Shown piece by piece: positions 1 through 10,684 of a DNA stretch of 40,943 bases. The notes under the pieces are model-generated. The model did not search any database and was not told where the DNA came from. It saw only the letters and a list, made by a program, of their open reading frames with translations. The position numbers and the translations under genes are program-made. Source of the stretch: Flammula alnicola (taxonomy: Eukaryota > Basidiomycota > Agaricomycetes > Agaricales > Strophariaceae); assembly GCA_015499995.1 (NCBI GenBank), contig JADNRV010000388.1:1-40943 (forward strand). The letters run 5' to 3'. How positions within the stretch are numbered: position 1 is the stretch's first letter; each line of letters begins with the position of its first letter.

Positions 1-2
1 CA

Positions 3-3000
3 CCGAAATCAGGGCGTAGAGCAGACCGTCAAGGCCGTCGCAATGTCGAGCGTGACCAAACTCGCCTTCATGTTCCCCTTGTCAATCGTACTCCAGACGA
101 TGATCCGCCACCCGTCATCATCGCCATAGTTGGCCCCTCCGGTGTAGGCAAAACCACTCTTCTCAAGAGTCTTGTCCGGCGGTACACCAAACAAACTCTA
201 AACGACGCCAAGGGGCCCATTACAGTCGTCAGTGGCAAGAAGAGAAGGCTGACCTTTATCGAGTGCAATAACGACCTCAACAGCATGATAGACGTTGGCA
301 AAATCGCTGACCTCGTCTTACTCATGGTCGATGGTTCATTCGGCTCGAGATGGTGAGTTCCACTCGAGATACTCAACCCACATTTACTGATATATATGCC
401 GTACAGGAAACCTTCGAGTTCCTAATATTCTGCAATCTCATGGTTCCCAAAAGTCATCGGCATCCTCACCCACCTCGATCTCATCAAAAAAGCCGCAACG
501 CTAAAAGACACCAAAAAGGCTCTCAAAAGCGCTTCTGGACTGAAATATACCAAGGAGCAAAACTCTTCTACCTCTCAGGTGTCCTCAACGGCCGATACCC
601 CGACACAGAAATCATGAACCTCTCCCGTTTTATCTCCGTCATGAAATTCCGTCCTCTCGTATTCCGAAACACCCATCCCTACCTTCTTGCCGACCGTATC
701 GAAGACCTCACACCGCGAGAGCTTGTCCGAACTTCAAAAGGAAAATGCGACCGTACGGTGACAGTCTACGGATATGTGCGTGGCACGAATCTTCGTCTTG
801 GAACCAAAGTCCACATACCTGGTGTCGGAGATTTGGACATGAAGAGCGTTATTGTCCTTGGAGACCCATGTCCTTTGCCGACAGCAGAATCAGAGAAGAG
901 ACGAAAGCTAAGCGAGAAAAAGAAGCTGCTTATTCATGCGCCAATGAGCGATGTGGGTGGTGTCATGTACGATAAAGATGCTGTATGGGTCAACGTCCCC
1001 GGTAGCTTTACCCGAGGGAACACAGATGGTGCGCAGTTTATAGTACTCCCATCATTTATCCGACTTAACAATGTAATCAGTCCTGCAAGGCGAAGGAGAG
1101 CAGATGGTAATGGACCTCCAAGACGTCGATGCAACTCTAGAAGACCGAGTAGCCCAGAGCCACATTCGTCTCTTGGAACATCTTCCAAAGCTCTCACAGT
1201 AGATCCATCACCGAACGACCAAAGCGACGACGACGACGAAGAGACGGACGATGAGGAGGGTTTCAGCGACGAGGATAGCATGACGAAGACGGACACTCCG
1301 ATTCCGGGCTCGGCTCACAAGACGAAAGTGGCTCAGAGGATGAAGGGATGGACGAAGACATTCCTCGCGATGCCCTGAACACTGGCCGTTCCAACCGCCG
1401 CACCGTCACTCGCAGCCTTCCATCATCAAACTTAAAGGAACGCACGGACGTCGAATACGCCGAAAGCGACTCTGACCTTGGCGAAGACGAATACCCATCA
1501 CATACAGGGAAGCGGGTGCGTCTACGGGACGAGAAGACCAGGATATCCCAAGTGACGACGAGGTAGAAGAAGAGGACGGGGAGGAAGATGATTCAATACC
1601 CAAATGGAAAGCGAACCTTGCAGATCGCGCCCAACAACTTTCCTCCACCCCACACAAGCGACGGAAAGACTGGATCAAGCTTATCTACAACAGCACACTT
1701 TCGCCTGAGGAAATCCTATACGGTAAGAAGCAGGAGGAGGACAACGCGGACGGCGACGATTTCTTCCAGGTCAAGAAAAAGGAAGCGGACGACCCAGAGG
1801 CTCTGGATGCTAGCAAGGAACCCATCGACCCATCGACCTTGAAGAAGTGGAAGACGAGGAAGTGCTAGACTCAATACGGCACCTGTTCATCACCGGCGGG
1901 GATGGACCTCCTGGCGAAGGTATCGACGAGGACGGTGAAGAAGGATTTAATGGCATCGAGAATGACGACGACGAAGAGGAAGGAGACGGATCCGAGGACC
2001 AAGATGCCTCAGGTCAAGCGGGACCCTCAAAGTCCAAGCCCAAAGATCGTCGTACCCTTTCTCGCACCGAAGCCCTCGCCGCCAAGAAAGAGATCCTAAA
2101 GCGCAAATTCGACGAACAATACGACGACCCCCAGGCGAGCAAAGCCGACTTCTACGAAGAGAAGAAGGACGAAATGGCCCGACAGCTCGCGCTCAACCGG
2201 GCCGAGTTCGAGGGCGTCGACGCCGAAGCTCGTGCCCTCGTCGAAGGCTACCGACCAGGCCAGTATGTGCGTATCGAGCTCCAGGATGTGCCATGTGAAA
2301 TGATCGAAAACTTCGATCCTACCTACCCCATCATCGTCGGCGGTCTCCTGCCCGCAGAAGAACGCTTCGGCTACGTCCAAGTCCGCATCAAGCGCCATCG
2401 GTGGTACAACCGCACGCTCAAGACGAACGACCCCCTCATTTTCTCGCTGGGCTGGCGCCGCTTCCAATCGATACCTATCTACTCCCTGGACGATCACTCC
2501 ATCCGCATGCGCATGCTAAAGTACACACCCGAACATATGCACTGTTACGCTACCTTCTACGGGCCCGTCACACTGCCCAACACCGGTTTCTGCGCCTTCA
2601 ACTCGCTCTCTGCCGACATCGCAGGATTCCGGGTAACAGCAACTGGTGTGGTGCTGGACATCGACCGCTCAGCGAAGATTGTCAAGAAGCTCAAGCTAAC
2701 GGGTGTGCCGTACAAGATCTTCAAGAACACGGCGTTCATCAAAGACATGTTCTCCACTGCACTCGAGGTGGCCAAGTTCGAAGGTGCCAACATACGGACT
2801 GTCTCTGGTATTCGAGGACAAGTCAAAAAGGCGTTGCCCAAGCCTGACGGCGTGTTCCGCGCCACCTTTGAAGACAAGATCCTCAAGAGCGGTATATATC
2901 AGTTTACCTGCTATCTCAACTACTTTCTCACTTTTTTCTTTGCAGACATCGTCTTCCTTCGAGCATGGTACTCAATCCAACCCCGTAAATTCTACAACCC

Positions 3001-3511
3001 AGTCACCTCGCTCCTCCTATCCGAGAAGTCAAAATGGACCGGGATGCGTCTGACCGGCCAGATCCGGCGCGATGAATGCATAAAAACGCCCTTGAACGCC
3101 AATTCGACGTACAAGAAGGTCGAGCGTGCCCCACGCCGGTTCAACCCCCTCATCATCCCGAAAAAACTGCAATCCGCACTGCCCTACGGGTCCAAGCCCA
3201 AGCTGATGCAGGCCCAGAAGCACGAGACATACCTCCAGAAACGCGCGGTGGTGATGGAGCCGGAGGAGAAGAAGGCGCTGGCGCTCATGCAGCAGATCCG
3301 GGCGCTGCGGAAGGACCAGGTGGCGAGGAGACACGAGAAAAAGAAGGAGAAGAAGGCAGAGAGGGCGAAGAAGCTAGAGAAAGAGGATGCGAAAAAGAGC
3401 GAAAGGGAGAAGGAGAGGAAGAAGGACGTCATGCGGATTGCTGGACAGAAGAGCAAGCGTGAGGCAGAGTTACAGGACGGACGCGGCAAGACCAAGAGGC
3501 GGAAGACTTGA
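3..3511 (+). CDS. BMS1: BMS1 ribosome-biogenesis GTPase, 5' partial, frame-broken in its first half
   Basis: Bms1 is the essential nucleolar GTPase of the small-subunit processome that works with Rcl1 in 40S maturation (family knowledge). Seen here: P-loop GPSGVGKT at 132-158, the [18 protein letters not shown] block after it, a THLD motif near 470, the AARP2CN-like region ([13 protein letters not shown] to DPCPLP, about 676-880), a long acidic middle (1200-2030), the conserved C-terminal RIBIOP_C/DUF663 region (about 2230-3180, e.g. [21 protein letters not shown]) and a lysine-rich tail. Introns inferred from GT-AG borders and phase: 353-406, 1029-1080 and 2892-2945; the last is 54 bp without a stop, so it reads through. 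The start lies off the window. Eight one-base losses relative to the family reading are inferred near 345, 424, 445, 526, 1173, 1279, 1531 and 1849; exons after that are open. Identity is near certain; whether the breaks are real is not. Confidence 0.95.
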
Positions 3512-3547
3512 AACTGTCGCCGTTATTTCTCATTATTTCCGCCTATT

Positions 3548-3585
3548 GCTGTTTTTCGCCTACATCGCTGTTTTTCGCCTACATC
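3548..3585. repeat. 19-bp perfect tandem duplication in the BMS1 3' flank
   Basis: Two identical 19-bp copies (GCTGTTTTTCGCCTACATC) lie head to tail 36 bp past the BMS1 stop, probably in its 3' UTR. The rest of 3512-3734 shows no gene. Confidence 0.8.
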
Positions 3586-3734
3586 CTGCACTCTTCTTCT
3601 AATTCATCTGGCATTGCATTATGTACAATATTTGTATATTCCGCCGAGGAATTGAGAGAGGCCAGTTTACAGGGAGTAAGTAAAACGATACAGAAAATTA
3701 CGAGATTTACATTTACAATTCGTCTGGCCAAGGG

Positions 3735-4009
3735 CTATGAAACCATCATCCAGTCGTGTTCATCCAGCATTGCCAAAGTTTGTTCTGTGATAACTCCAGT
3801 TGACATCTCTTGCATATTCATAGATCCTGTTGTCAACAAGCGCCAGTCGCTTCAAGGAAGTTGCCAGTGTTGCCATGATCCTCTCCACCGCAGTCATGCG
3901 GCCTCTTCGGTTCGTAGCTCGTTGAAAGCATTGATACTAGTGCTCGGGCTGATATCCAAACCTTGGTTTCCCTGCTTTCGCGAGATGCTCAAACTCTTCA
4001 GTGTACATC
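3735..4009 (-). CDS. C-terminal end of an unrecognised host gene, frame-broken, convergent with BMS1
   Basis: The minus strand carries protein-like text in three or four blocks in different frames: MYTEEFEHLAKAGKPRF, then ISPSTSINAFNELRTEEAA, then MTAVERIMATLATSLKRLAL with VDNRIYEYA, and finally EMSTGVITEQTLAMLDEHDW before a stop at 3735-3737. A possible intron acceptor (TTTAG) lies at 4010-4014, upstream in the gene. At least three frame changes separate the blocks and the next sequence upstream, a GAGGC microsatellite, is non-coding. I do not recognise the family. The helical, leucine-rich end could belong to a small complex subunit, but that is a guess. The gene is tail to tail with BMS1, about 220 bp between the stops. 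A decayed pseudogene or a real gene with assembly indels would both fit. Confidence 0.5.
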
Positions 4010-4035
4010 CTAAACTGGGTCAAGGTAGTGTTGTC

Positions 4036-4060
4036 GCCGAGGCGAGGCGAGGCGAGGCGG
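4036..4060. repeat. GAGGC microsatellite
   Basis: About five copies of a GAGGC/GGCGA pentamer. It sits just upstream of the last readable exon of the minus-strand gene at 3735-4009. Confidence 0.8.
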
Positions 4061-4150
4061 AGTGAACAACTCTAGTCAACTCGAAATTTCGAGTTTTGGA
4101 GTCGAGTTGTACCTCGAGCCGCTTCGCGAGGTCGGCGATTTCCGTGATCG

Positions 4151-4405
4151 TTACAGCTAATTAATTATTGATAGACCCACTTCGCAAATACAGCGCTCAG
4201 TGCCTTTGTTTAGTTGTGGAGCGCGCACAAATAAAACTAACCCGATTTGGTTTGGCCGCCTATGCAGAGAGGGCAAACGGCCTTTCCGGCTTCGAACGGC
4301 ATCTCCGGCACTGTGCCAAATCAGGTTAGTTTTATTTGTACATTAAACAAAGGCGCTGGGCTCTTTTTTTGCGAAGTGGGTCTATCGATAATTAATTAGC
4401 TGTAA
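4151..4405. mobile_element. MITE, about 255 bp, long terminal inverted repeats
   Basis: The ends TTACAGCTAATTAAT (4151-4165) and ATTAATTAGCTGTAA (4391-4405) are exact reverse complements. Similarity continues inward through ATAGACCCACTTCGC on the left and its complement at about 4370-4385, then TTTGTTTA and AATAAAACTAACC with their complements. It has no ORF. TA is present at both ends, so a TA target duplication (Tc1/mariner-like) is possible but not proven. A related phrase (AATAGACCCATGCTTCGCAT) occurs at 18009 inside another element. Confidence 0.75.
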
Positions 4406-4449
4406 TGAGATGGCAGAGATAACCGAATTTGATGTCACCGCATCATCCG

Positions 4450-5070
4450 TACTATATATGGTTGGGACATGCAAAGGTACCAGACATGCAAATTTTGCTC
4501 TGCGGGCATGTCCCCTCAATTCTGAGCTTCGGGAAAATTCAGGCATAGATATAGAGTATATTAAAGACACTTCACATGTTTGAATCACTTGTTGGTGGTA
4601 TGAACAGCGCAGGAGATGCAAAAATGTGTGATTTTTGGGTAGTGTAAGTATTTGATGCCTCCAGGAACGCCAGTACTACGCTGCTTGACTTCAGCTTTTT
4701 TGGCACAGTCATGTCTTAATTACCAATAAGGCCTCGTATACTAATTTGTAGAGACATTCGTTGAGCGTAAGTGCATGAATACAAGCTTTCGCAAAAAGGC
4801 GTGACAAAATAGCAGGGAGCGCGGCAGTCACAGGCATCAAAATCCCATAGTGACACGCTCGTGACAGCCATTTGCATCACTGGTTTTTTGGCATCGAAAC
4901 TCGGTCATTGCCCGACCATTCCAGTTCTCATTCAAAAAAATTTGGGATTTTCGCAGAAGATGTGAATTGCATTTGAGAACCCATATTTAAAATCTTAAGG
5001 GATAATCTTAAGTTTCTGGCTCAGGATAAATGAACCATCAAAATTTTGCATGTCCCAACCACATATAGTA
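4450..5070. mobile_element. Second MITE, about 620 bp, 26-bp terminal inverted repeats
   Basis: The left end TACTATATATGGTTGGGACA (4450 on) and the right end TGTCCCAACCACATATAGTA (to 5070) are inverted repeats with one mismatch and continue into GCAAA/TTTGC. TA at both borders suggests a TA duplication. Internal sequence is AT-rich with no transposase-like reading frame, so it is non-autonomous. The minus-strand ORF at 4382-4621 is not protein-like. Confidence 0.7.
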
Positions 5071-5249
5071 GATTAGTGTAGACTAGAATGCTCAGGCTGT
5101 ATGGTAGATTACAGCTATTTGCGAAAATGATGACAGTAGACGAAAATAGAAATGATAACACGTTTTAGTTCAACTTAGAATTTTTTAGCATTTTGATGCG
5201 TAAGAGCCTGTGATGCGCCTTCGTCTTGACTTCCACCTTGAAAGTGGCA

Positions 5250-5372
5250 ATGGGCCGGCCTCCAAATAAGCCCCCCAAAAGCGCAGAGACTGTCAATTCG
5301 GAGCTTGATGATTCAGATGATTCCTCCACCTCTGACTCGGAGAGTACATCAGGCTCCGAGTCCGAGGTGTAG
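5250..5372 (+). pseudogene. Gypsy-1 gag N-terminal remnant
   Basis: A 40-residue reading frame starts MGRPPNKPPKSAETVNSELD and continues as a Ser/Asp/Glu-rich stretch to a stop. The acidic-serine style and its position upstream of the gag zinc-finger block suggest the start of gag, cut short by the repeat-bearing, non-coding segment that follows. No catalytic role is expected. Confidence 0.5.
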
Positions 5373-5376
5373 GAAT

Positions 5377-5524
5377 CTAGATAGTAATATGCTCAGTCGT
5401 TTGGGGCAAAGACTTATAACATTCATAGATACCTAGATAGTAATATGCTAGGATATCATAAGTAAAAGTGTACGAACAGTAAAGTAGAATAAGTTCTCAC
5501 CTCAGTCGTTTGGGGGCAAAGACT
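5377..5524. repeat. Two interleaved short direct repeats breaking gag
   Basis: CTAGATAGTAATATGCT occurs at 5377-5393 and 5433-5449; CTCAGTCGTTTGGGG followed by CAAAGACT occurs at 5392-5414 and 5501-5524. The A-B-A-B order suggests a local duplication or a small insertion with target copies. Nothing coding is seen from 5373 to about 5640. Confidence 0.6.
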
Positions 5525-5641
5525 GAGGGAGCTAGAACGAAATGCTATGGTATAAGTGCTCTACAGTATGGGTACCGGAACTTGGTATAGGCGCATGTGG
5601 AGGGCGGTATCCCGACGCATGAAATCATAAGGTATAGTACT

Positions 5642-7190
5642 CAACAAACTTGTTTCATTTGCGGACAGGTTGGAACGCACTGGTTGCACCCTCGTTTCTG
5701 CCCAGAGACTGCCAAGCTCATAGTGGAGTCACTCATCAAGTTTGATGCCGCCTGCAGTTGATACACACTTATGGATGGAGTGGACCTTCCATTGATACCG
5801 TTCATGCCAGGCGGTGTCACTCAATACTTGCGCGAGCATCGAAGCGACTTCCCACGCCGCAAAGCACCCCCTCACACATTGATAGGGAACTGCACGGGTA
5901 TCGCTGCGGGTTATGCGGGTTTTTCGATGTCTAGCACGTAGTATTTGTCAATACGAATTTTTTGCAATTTTTTTTATGCAAAACGGTTGAAAACTGACCA
6001 AGTTATGCATTTTTTAAGTTTGGTACTCATAGGTCCGAAATTGATGTCACACGGGCCACGGGTAAGCGTCACGGGTATCACAAGTACCCGTGACGCTTAC
6101 CCGTGGCCCGTGTGACATCAATTTCGGACCTATGAGTACCAAACTTAAAAAATGCATAACTTGGTCAGTTTTCAACCGTTTTGCATAAAAAAAATTGCAA
6201 AAAATTCGTATTGACAAATACTACGTGCTAGACATCGAAAAACCCGCGTAACCCGCAGCGATACCCGTGCAGTTCCCTACACATTGACGGCGAGTGCGTC
6301 TCTGGCAACGCTCATGATGGATGACTATCCAGCATTGTGCGGCGATGTGTACGCAATCACATCAAACCAAGATGAGTTCAATTTTAGCGACTCTTACCCG
6401 GTTACACGTACTGGCAAGGATACTGCTCCTAGGCATGACCCGACATGACGACCGCCTGCGAGGAAACAACCCGAGCAACCTAATATGCCTGCGGGTGCTC
6501 CAACACCTGTGCCTCGCCAGCCATCAGGACCGGCGCCTACGACATCTCAACATGTTCCCAATGAAGCACGTGTTCCTGGCACTAATGGGTCCGCGCTGCC
6601 GCCGCCTATCAATACGTGTGAAGGTTGGAAGGATTCGCTTCCTCGCAACAACAAGGACATCGAAATGAAGGACGAGCCCAAAAGTAAAGCCCCGCAGTAT
6701 CACTATACATCAGACGTCCAGGAGAAGATCTCCATGCAAGACATCCAGGATCTCATTCTGCAGACTCAGGTAACCTTGACGTTGCGCGACATCTTAGGCA
6801 TATCTCCTGGGCTCCAAAAGCGGATGGCTGATGCTACAAAGACTTGACGGGAATATTTGACAAAGTACGGCGAGTACGACCTCTACACGGCGCAAGCAGA
6901 AGAAGAGTTCGCGAAGACCAGCGCAGGAGCACAAGTAAATTCGGCAAGTTCTCTCCAGTTTGGCAAGTTAAATGATCCCTCTATGCTTGATTCATTCATG
7001 CTCAGGTACTCGAACGCGGTCAGCTTCAGGCCCACAAAGAAGTATGCGATAACTATGGGCATATTTACAGCTGATCTTGCAGGAATGTCCATCCGTCTTA
7101 TGGTTGATTGCAGTTCCGAGCTCAACATTTTTCCTGAGCGCCTTCTCGCCCAGACCAACTTACCACTTGACTACGAGGGCATGCGTTGGT
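5642..7190 (+). pseudogene. Gypsy-1 gag: zinc-finger region to start of protease
   Basis: The frame from 5642 reads QQTCFICGQVGTHWLHPRFC, a Cys/His cluster like a gag nucleocapsid knuckle but without canonical CX2CX4HX4C spacing. A TGA at 5759 splits the frame. After the foldback insert (5883-6279) the frame resumes through LMMDDYPALCGDVYA to a stop near 6445. A second frame (6485-6847) carries a Pro-rich linker and INTCEGWKDSLP. A third (6857-7190) carries the aspartic-protease start with MVDCSSELNIF at 7100-7132, where an intact enzyme would have a D-T/S-G triad, so the active site is damaged. The segment ends where the second foldback enters after the Trp codon at 7187. Confidence 0.75.
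5883..6279. mobile_element. hAT-like foldback MITE, near-perfect 195-bp arms
   Basis: The 397-bp element begins TAGGGAACTGCACGGGTATC and ends with its complement. The two arms match over about 195 bp with one difference seen (ATG against ACG near 5913), around a 7-nt centre TCACAAG. It is flanked by exact 8-bp copies CACATTGA at 5875-5882 and 6280-6287. An 8-bp duplication with TAGGG ends is the hAT signature. Removal restores the gag frame (KAPPHTL into TASASLATL). It has no ORF and is non-autonomous. Confidence 0.9.
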
Positions 7191-8026
7191 GGAGTGGTAC
7201 CTACCATTTATATGATAAATCTTAAACAAATGCCAGCACAGTCATCTGTATCCTCCCAAGTGTAGTTATGAAATGAAATGCTTAGACAAATGAAATGAAA
7301 TATATTTCATTTCTTTCCAGCGAATATATCATAACTGGTAGAAAGATATTTCATAACTGTCTAGCTACTTATTTTATGTCTATCTGGTGACTTTTTCATA
7401 CTTTTTCCTGTGATATTTCATAACTTCCTGACTATTTCATTTTATATCTTTCTGGCAATAATTTCATAACTGTCCTATTAATCTATTTCATTATTTCTAA
7501 ACAACTGATTACATGATTAAATAAGTAAAATAAACATGTTTTAATGCAATATTGTCTGTACTTGTCTGCAGGGGGTGCTAGACTGATTTCTAAATAACTT
7601 TCAATTTGAGGCCATAATCTGATAAGAGTATGGGTGCAGAAGCAAGGAAAAGGCAATTTCTAAGTTTCCCATCAATTACATAATCCAGTCACATGCTCTA
7701 TAAAGTATTTAATTATCTATGATAAATAAAATAGACTGATAGGGAATTATGAAAAAGTTGTTCTATAGATATGAAATGAAATAGCCAGGAAGTTATGAAA
7801 TATTGCAAGAAAAAGTTATGAAAGAGTCACCACATAGATATAAAATGAGTAGCTAGACAGTTATGAAATATCTCCCTACCAGTCATGATATATTCTCTGG
7901 TAAGAAATGAAATATATTTCATTTCATTTGTCTAGGCATTTCATTTCATAACTATACTTGGGAGGATACAGATGACTGTGCTGGCATTTGTTTAAGGTAT
8001 ATTATAAAGAGTGGTAGGTACTAGTG
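7191..8026. mobile_element. AT-rich foldback element in the Gypsy-1 protease
   Basis: Left and right parts are inverted copies over about 300 bp each: GTACCTACCA inward at 7197 and its complement ending at 8021, then TTAAACAAATGCCAGCACAG and repeated TATGAAAT/ATTTCATA words. The flanking 6-bp copies GTTGGT (7185-7190 and 8027-8032) allow clean rejoining: MRW before the element continues as SLKGVNGGPVGLRG after it. The outermost 6-10 bases of the two ends are diverged, so the exact borders and superfamily are uncertain. No coding frame. Confidence 0.75.
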
Positions 8027-8032
8027 GTTGGT

Positions 8033-8349
8033 CCCTGAAGGGCGTCAACGGTGGTCCTGTGGGTCTGAGAGGAGTATGCAGGGATGTACCGATATCCATC
8101 GGCGGCCACAGATTTGACCATCATTTCTTTGTTACACATGAGGATATGGACTCACAAGATTGCATTTTAGGGCAACCTTGGATTCAGTGGTTTGCCGTGC
8201 GGATCGATTACTCAAGAACCGGCCACATGAAAATTATGCTATGGAAGGACGGCGATCGAAGCAACAATCCTACGATCTCAGTGCAGCTGACATGGCCCAA
8301 TGACCCCAGAAATGTCGACGCAACAGGACCGTTACCAGGGACTTCATGA
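8033..8349 (+). pseudogene. Gypsy-1 protease C-terminal half
   Basis: Continues the frame interrupted at 7190: SLKGVNGGPVGLRGVCRDVP, then HHFFVTHEDM and DCILGQPWIQWF. The ILGQPW block is the usual C-terminal signature of retroviral-type aspartic proteases in Ty3/Gypsy elements. A stop follows at 8347-8349. The next 115 bp to the RT frame are degenerate linker. Confidence 0.7.
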
Positions 8350-8465
8350 CCAGTAAATGAAGAATCAGAGACAGCTCACCAGCAGCACTCGCACCACCAG
8401 CGAGCATATATCGAGGAGGTAGAGGATGATGATGCTTACACCCGATATTTTCATTAGCGCAGGAC

Positions 8466-9850
8466 ATGACTACGCGGCTGCCAACTCTCTTCAACGTGTC
8501 TTGCACAACCATAGGCCGCTTGCTCATGGGTCTTCGCAGAGATCCTGAGTTTCATGAATTTGATAATTTTCACTCTTCTTTTCACCCTCCAGATTTGTTT
8601 GATTATTTATTGAGACAAGTGAGTCTCGCATCTAATAGTCTAAGGCTGCTAACTATGCCTTGGACTCTCCGAGCCTTATCTAGCTCACCATATACCCGTT
8701 CGCGCACTATATCTCTCACCACCAAGCGCAAATACAAACCTGTAGATCACAAAGTCCGGCTGGTACCTACATACATGCCAAACCCCATCGCTCTTGAGTT
8801 CAAACCTATCCCATTACCGCTGATACCACAACTCCCATCAAAACCTCCCCCATTCGCTTCACTTAAACCTATGGAAAGGATGACAGCTGAGCATCTCTCT
8901 CTTCTCTTAAACACAATACCTGAAGGATTTCTTTCCCCAGAGGAGGTAGACCTGCTCGCATTCGTGGTGGTGAGGCACGAGAAAGTGTTCACATTCACGT
9001 TTGCTGAGAAAGGAACATTCCGTCGAGAATTTTATCCAGACTATGAAATACCTACTATCGAACATACGCCATGGCAGTGTCCTCCGATCCGAGCGCCTAA
9101 AGCCCTAGAGGAGGTTATATGCCAAGAAATCCTGGAGCAGGAGGCTGTGGGACACTTTGAGGCGACATCATCAAGCTATAGATCAGCCCTCTTTGCCGTG
9201 GCAAAGAAAACGAACAAAGTACGTCTGGTACTTGACCTTCAGGAACTGAACTCTGTCACGATCAGAGACGCGGCGCTTCCTCTGTCGGTGGATGATTTTG
9301 CTGAAGCCTTTATCGGGCGAGCAATCTATGGATGTGTCGATCTATTCGCCGGATATGACGCACACATATTAGCTGAGTCCTCACGTCCTCTCACTGCATT
9401 TCATTCACTTTGTGGACCCAAACAACAGGCAACTCTACCAATGGGTGCTACAAATGCTGGAGCGGAATTCCAGTGATGTGTCAACCATGCTTTACAAGAA
9501 GATAATGATGTCAACACAAAGGCATTTATGGATGTCGGAGGAATCATGGGACCGCGCTTGATGTACGACAATGCCCTATTGACGACAACCCCAACATCCG
9601 ACAATTTGTATTCGAGTACGCTACAACGTTGGATCAGATTCTCGCGCGATTTGTGGCAGCAGGAATCACAGTGTCGGGACTCAAGACCATGCTCGCGATG
9701 CTGCGCCTTCGTATTGTTGGGTCTGTAGTGTCAATCGAGGGATGGCACCTTGAGAAAGGGCTCATCTCGAAGATAATGCGATGGCCTTCCTGCGAGAACG
9801 TGTCTCAGATCCGAGGCTTCCTAGGAGTCATGGGATGCAGAAGAAAGTGA
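8466..9850 (+). pseudogene. Gypsy-1 reverse transcriptase, broken
   Basis: The open part (8466-9476) includes a linker with the pre-RT motif YPDYEIPTIEHTPW and RT fingers/palm text: SALFAVAKKTNKVRLVLDLQ (motif 1/2), DLFAGYDAHILAESSRPLTA (motif A region, Asp in VDLFAGYD) and TLPMGATNAGAEFQ (motif B). A TGA at 9474 reads as a CGA-to-TGA change in a Q-R-C-V-N context. The catalytic block is AFMDVGG at 9522-9542, where F-x-D-D is expected, so one catalytic aspartate codon is missing. A one-base shift near 9580 moves the frame; ARFVAAGITVSGLKT to RGFLGVMGCRRK (thumb/connection) ends at a TGA (9848) where KWIK would be expected. Non-functional. Confidence 0.85.
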
Positions 9851-10630
9851 ATCAAGAACTTTGCTTTAATCGCTAAGCCTTTGACTTCTCTATTGCAAGT
9901 TACTGATGCCGATTTCTCATTCACACAGGAAGCACAGGATGCAATGGATTGTCTCAAGCAACTTGCCACGACAGGGCAGGTGCTCATCAAGATTGACTAT
10001 GACAAAGCCAAACTAATCACTCAACTGCCGCAGGCATCTGATGAAGGACTTGTAACTGTCGCCGTTGACGCAGCAGCCTTGTATGGTGCAGGGTGGGTGG
10101 TATATCAACATCTCGACAATCAACGCCGACCTGCTGTTTATGGGTCTTGCACCTACAATGATCGCGAAACGCGATACTCGCAACCAAAAGCAGAGCTCTA
10201 TGGAGTGTTTCGCACCTTCAAGCACCTCAGACATCGCATTTGGGGCATACAATTTTGTCTAGAACATGATGCTAAGTTTCTTCGTGAGATGATCGTGACA
10301 CCTGATTTACCAAATGCTCCTATGACTAGATGGATTGCGTATCTGCAGCTTTTTGATTTCGAAATGCACCATGTGAAAGCTGAAAAACACCAAGCTCCAG
10401 ATGGCTTATCTCGAAGGCTGAAATCAGACCAAGATTCCAAAGATGAGGAAGAGTCGGAGGAATACCTTGATAGATTTATCGGGAATTTCTTAGCATCAGA
10501 TAAAGAGTTGCCACAGGGGTTCTGGCATAAAGAGTCATATAAACTCTCAGCGAGGCAAGTCAAATCTGTTCTTCAAACCATACAGCTTGCTCGCAGTGCT
10601 TTCTCTATGTCGTCAGCTCCGTATACCTGA
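9851..10630 (+). pseudogene. Gypsy-1 RNase H and connection domain
   Basis: Same frame as the preceding RT end after its TGA. It reads IKNFALIAKPLTSLLQ, then VTVAVDAAALYGAGWVVYQH (first RNase H Asp), TRYSQPKAELYGVFR (Glu), CLEHDAKFLREM (Asp) and PMTRWIAYLQLFDFEMHHVK. The last block matches the usual Ty3/Gypsy RNase H end before the tether to integrase, ending in APDGLSRR and an acidic tail. A stop lies at 10628. Catalytic D-E-D positions are still present, unlike the RT site. Confidence 0.8.
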
Positions 10631-10684
10631 CTATTGCAACCACAGGCCCGATATAATATTCATGCTAATACCTCTTGACCGCCG

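Noticed and set aside
3508..4065. 185-codon plus-strand ORF after BMS1
   Set aside because: Its opposite strand carries better protein-like blocks; the plus reading is Ser/Leu/Cys-rich without pattern and includes the GAGGC microsatellite.
4450..9476. LTR pair for Gypsy-1
   Set aside because: Looked for direct repeats between 4.4-5.3 kb and 19.1-20.1 kb; none convincing by eye. The structured repeats upstream are inverted (MITEs), not direct.
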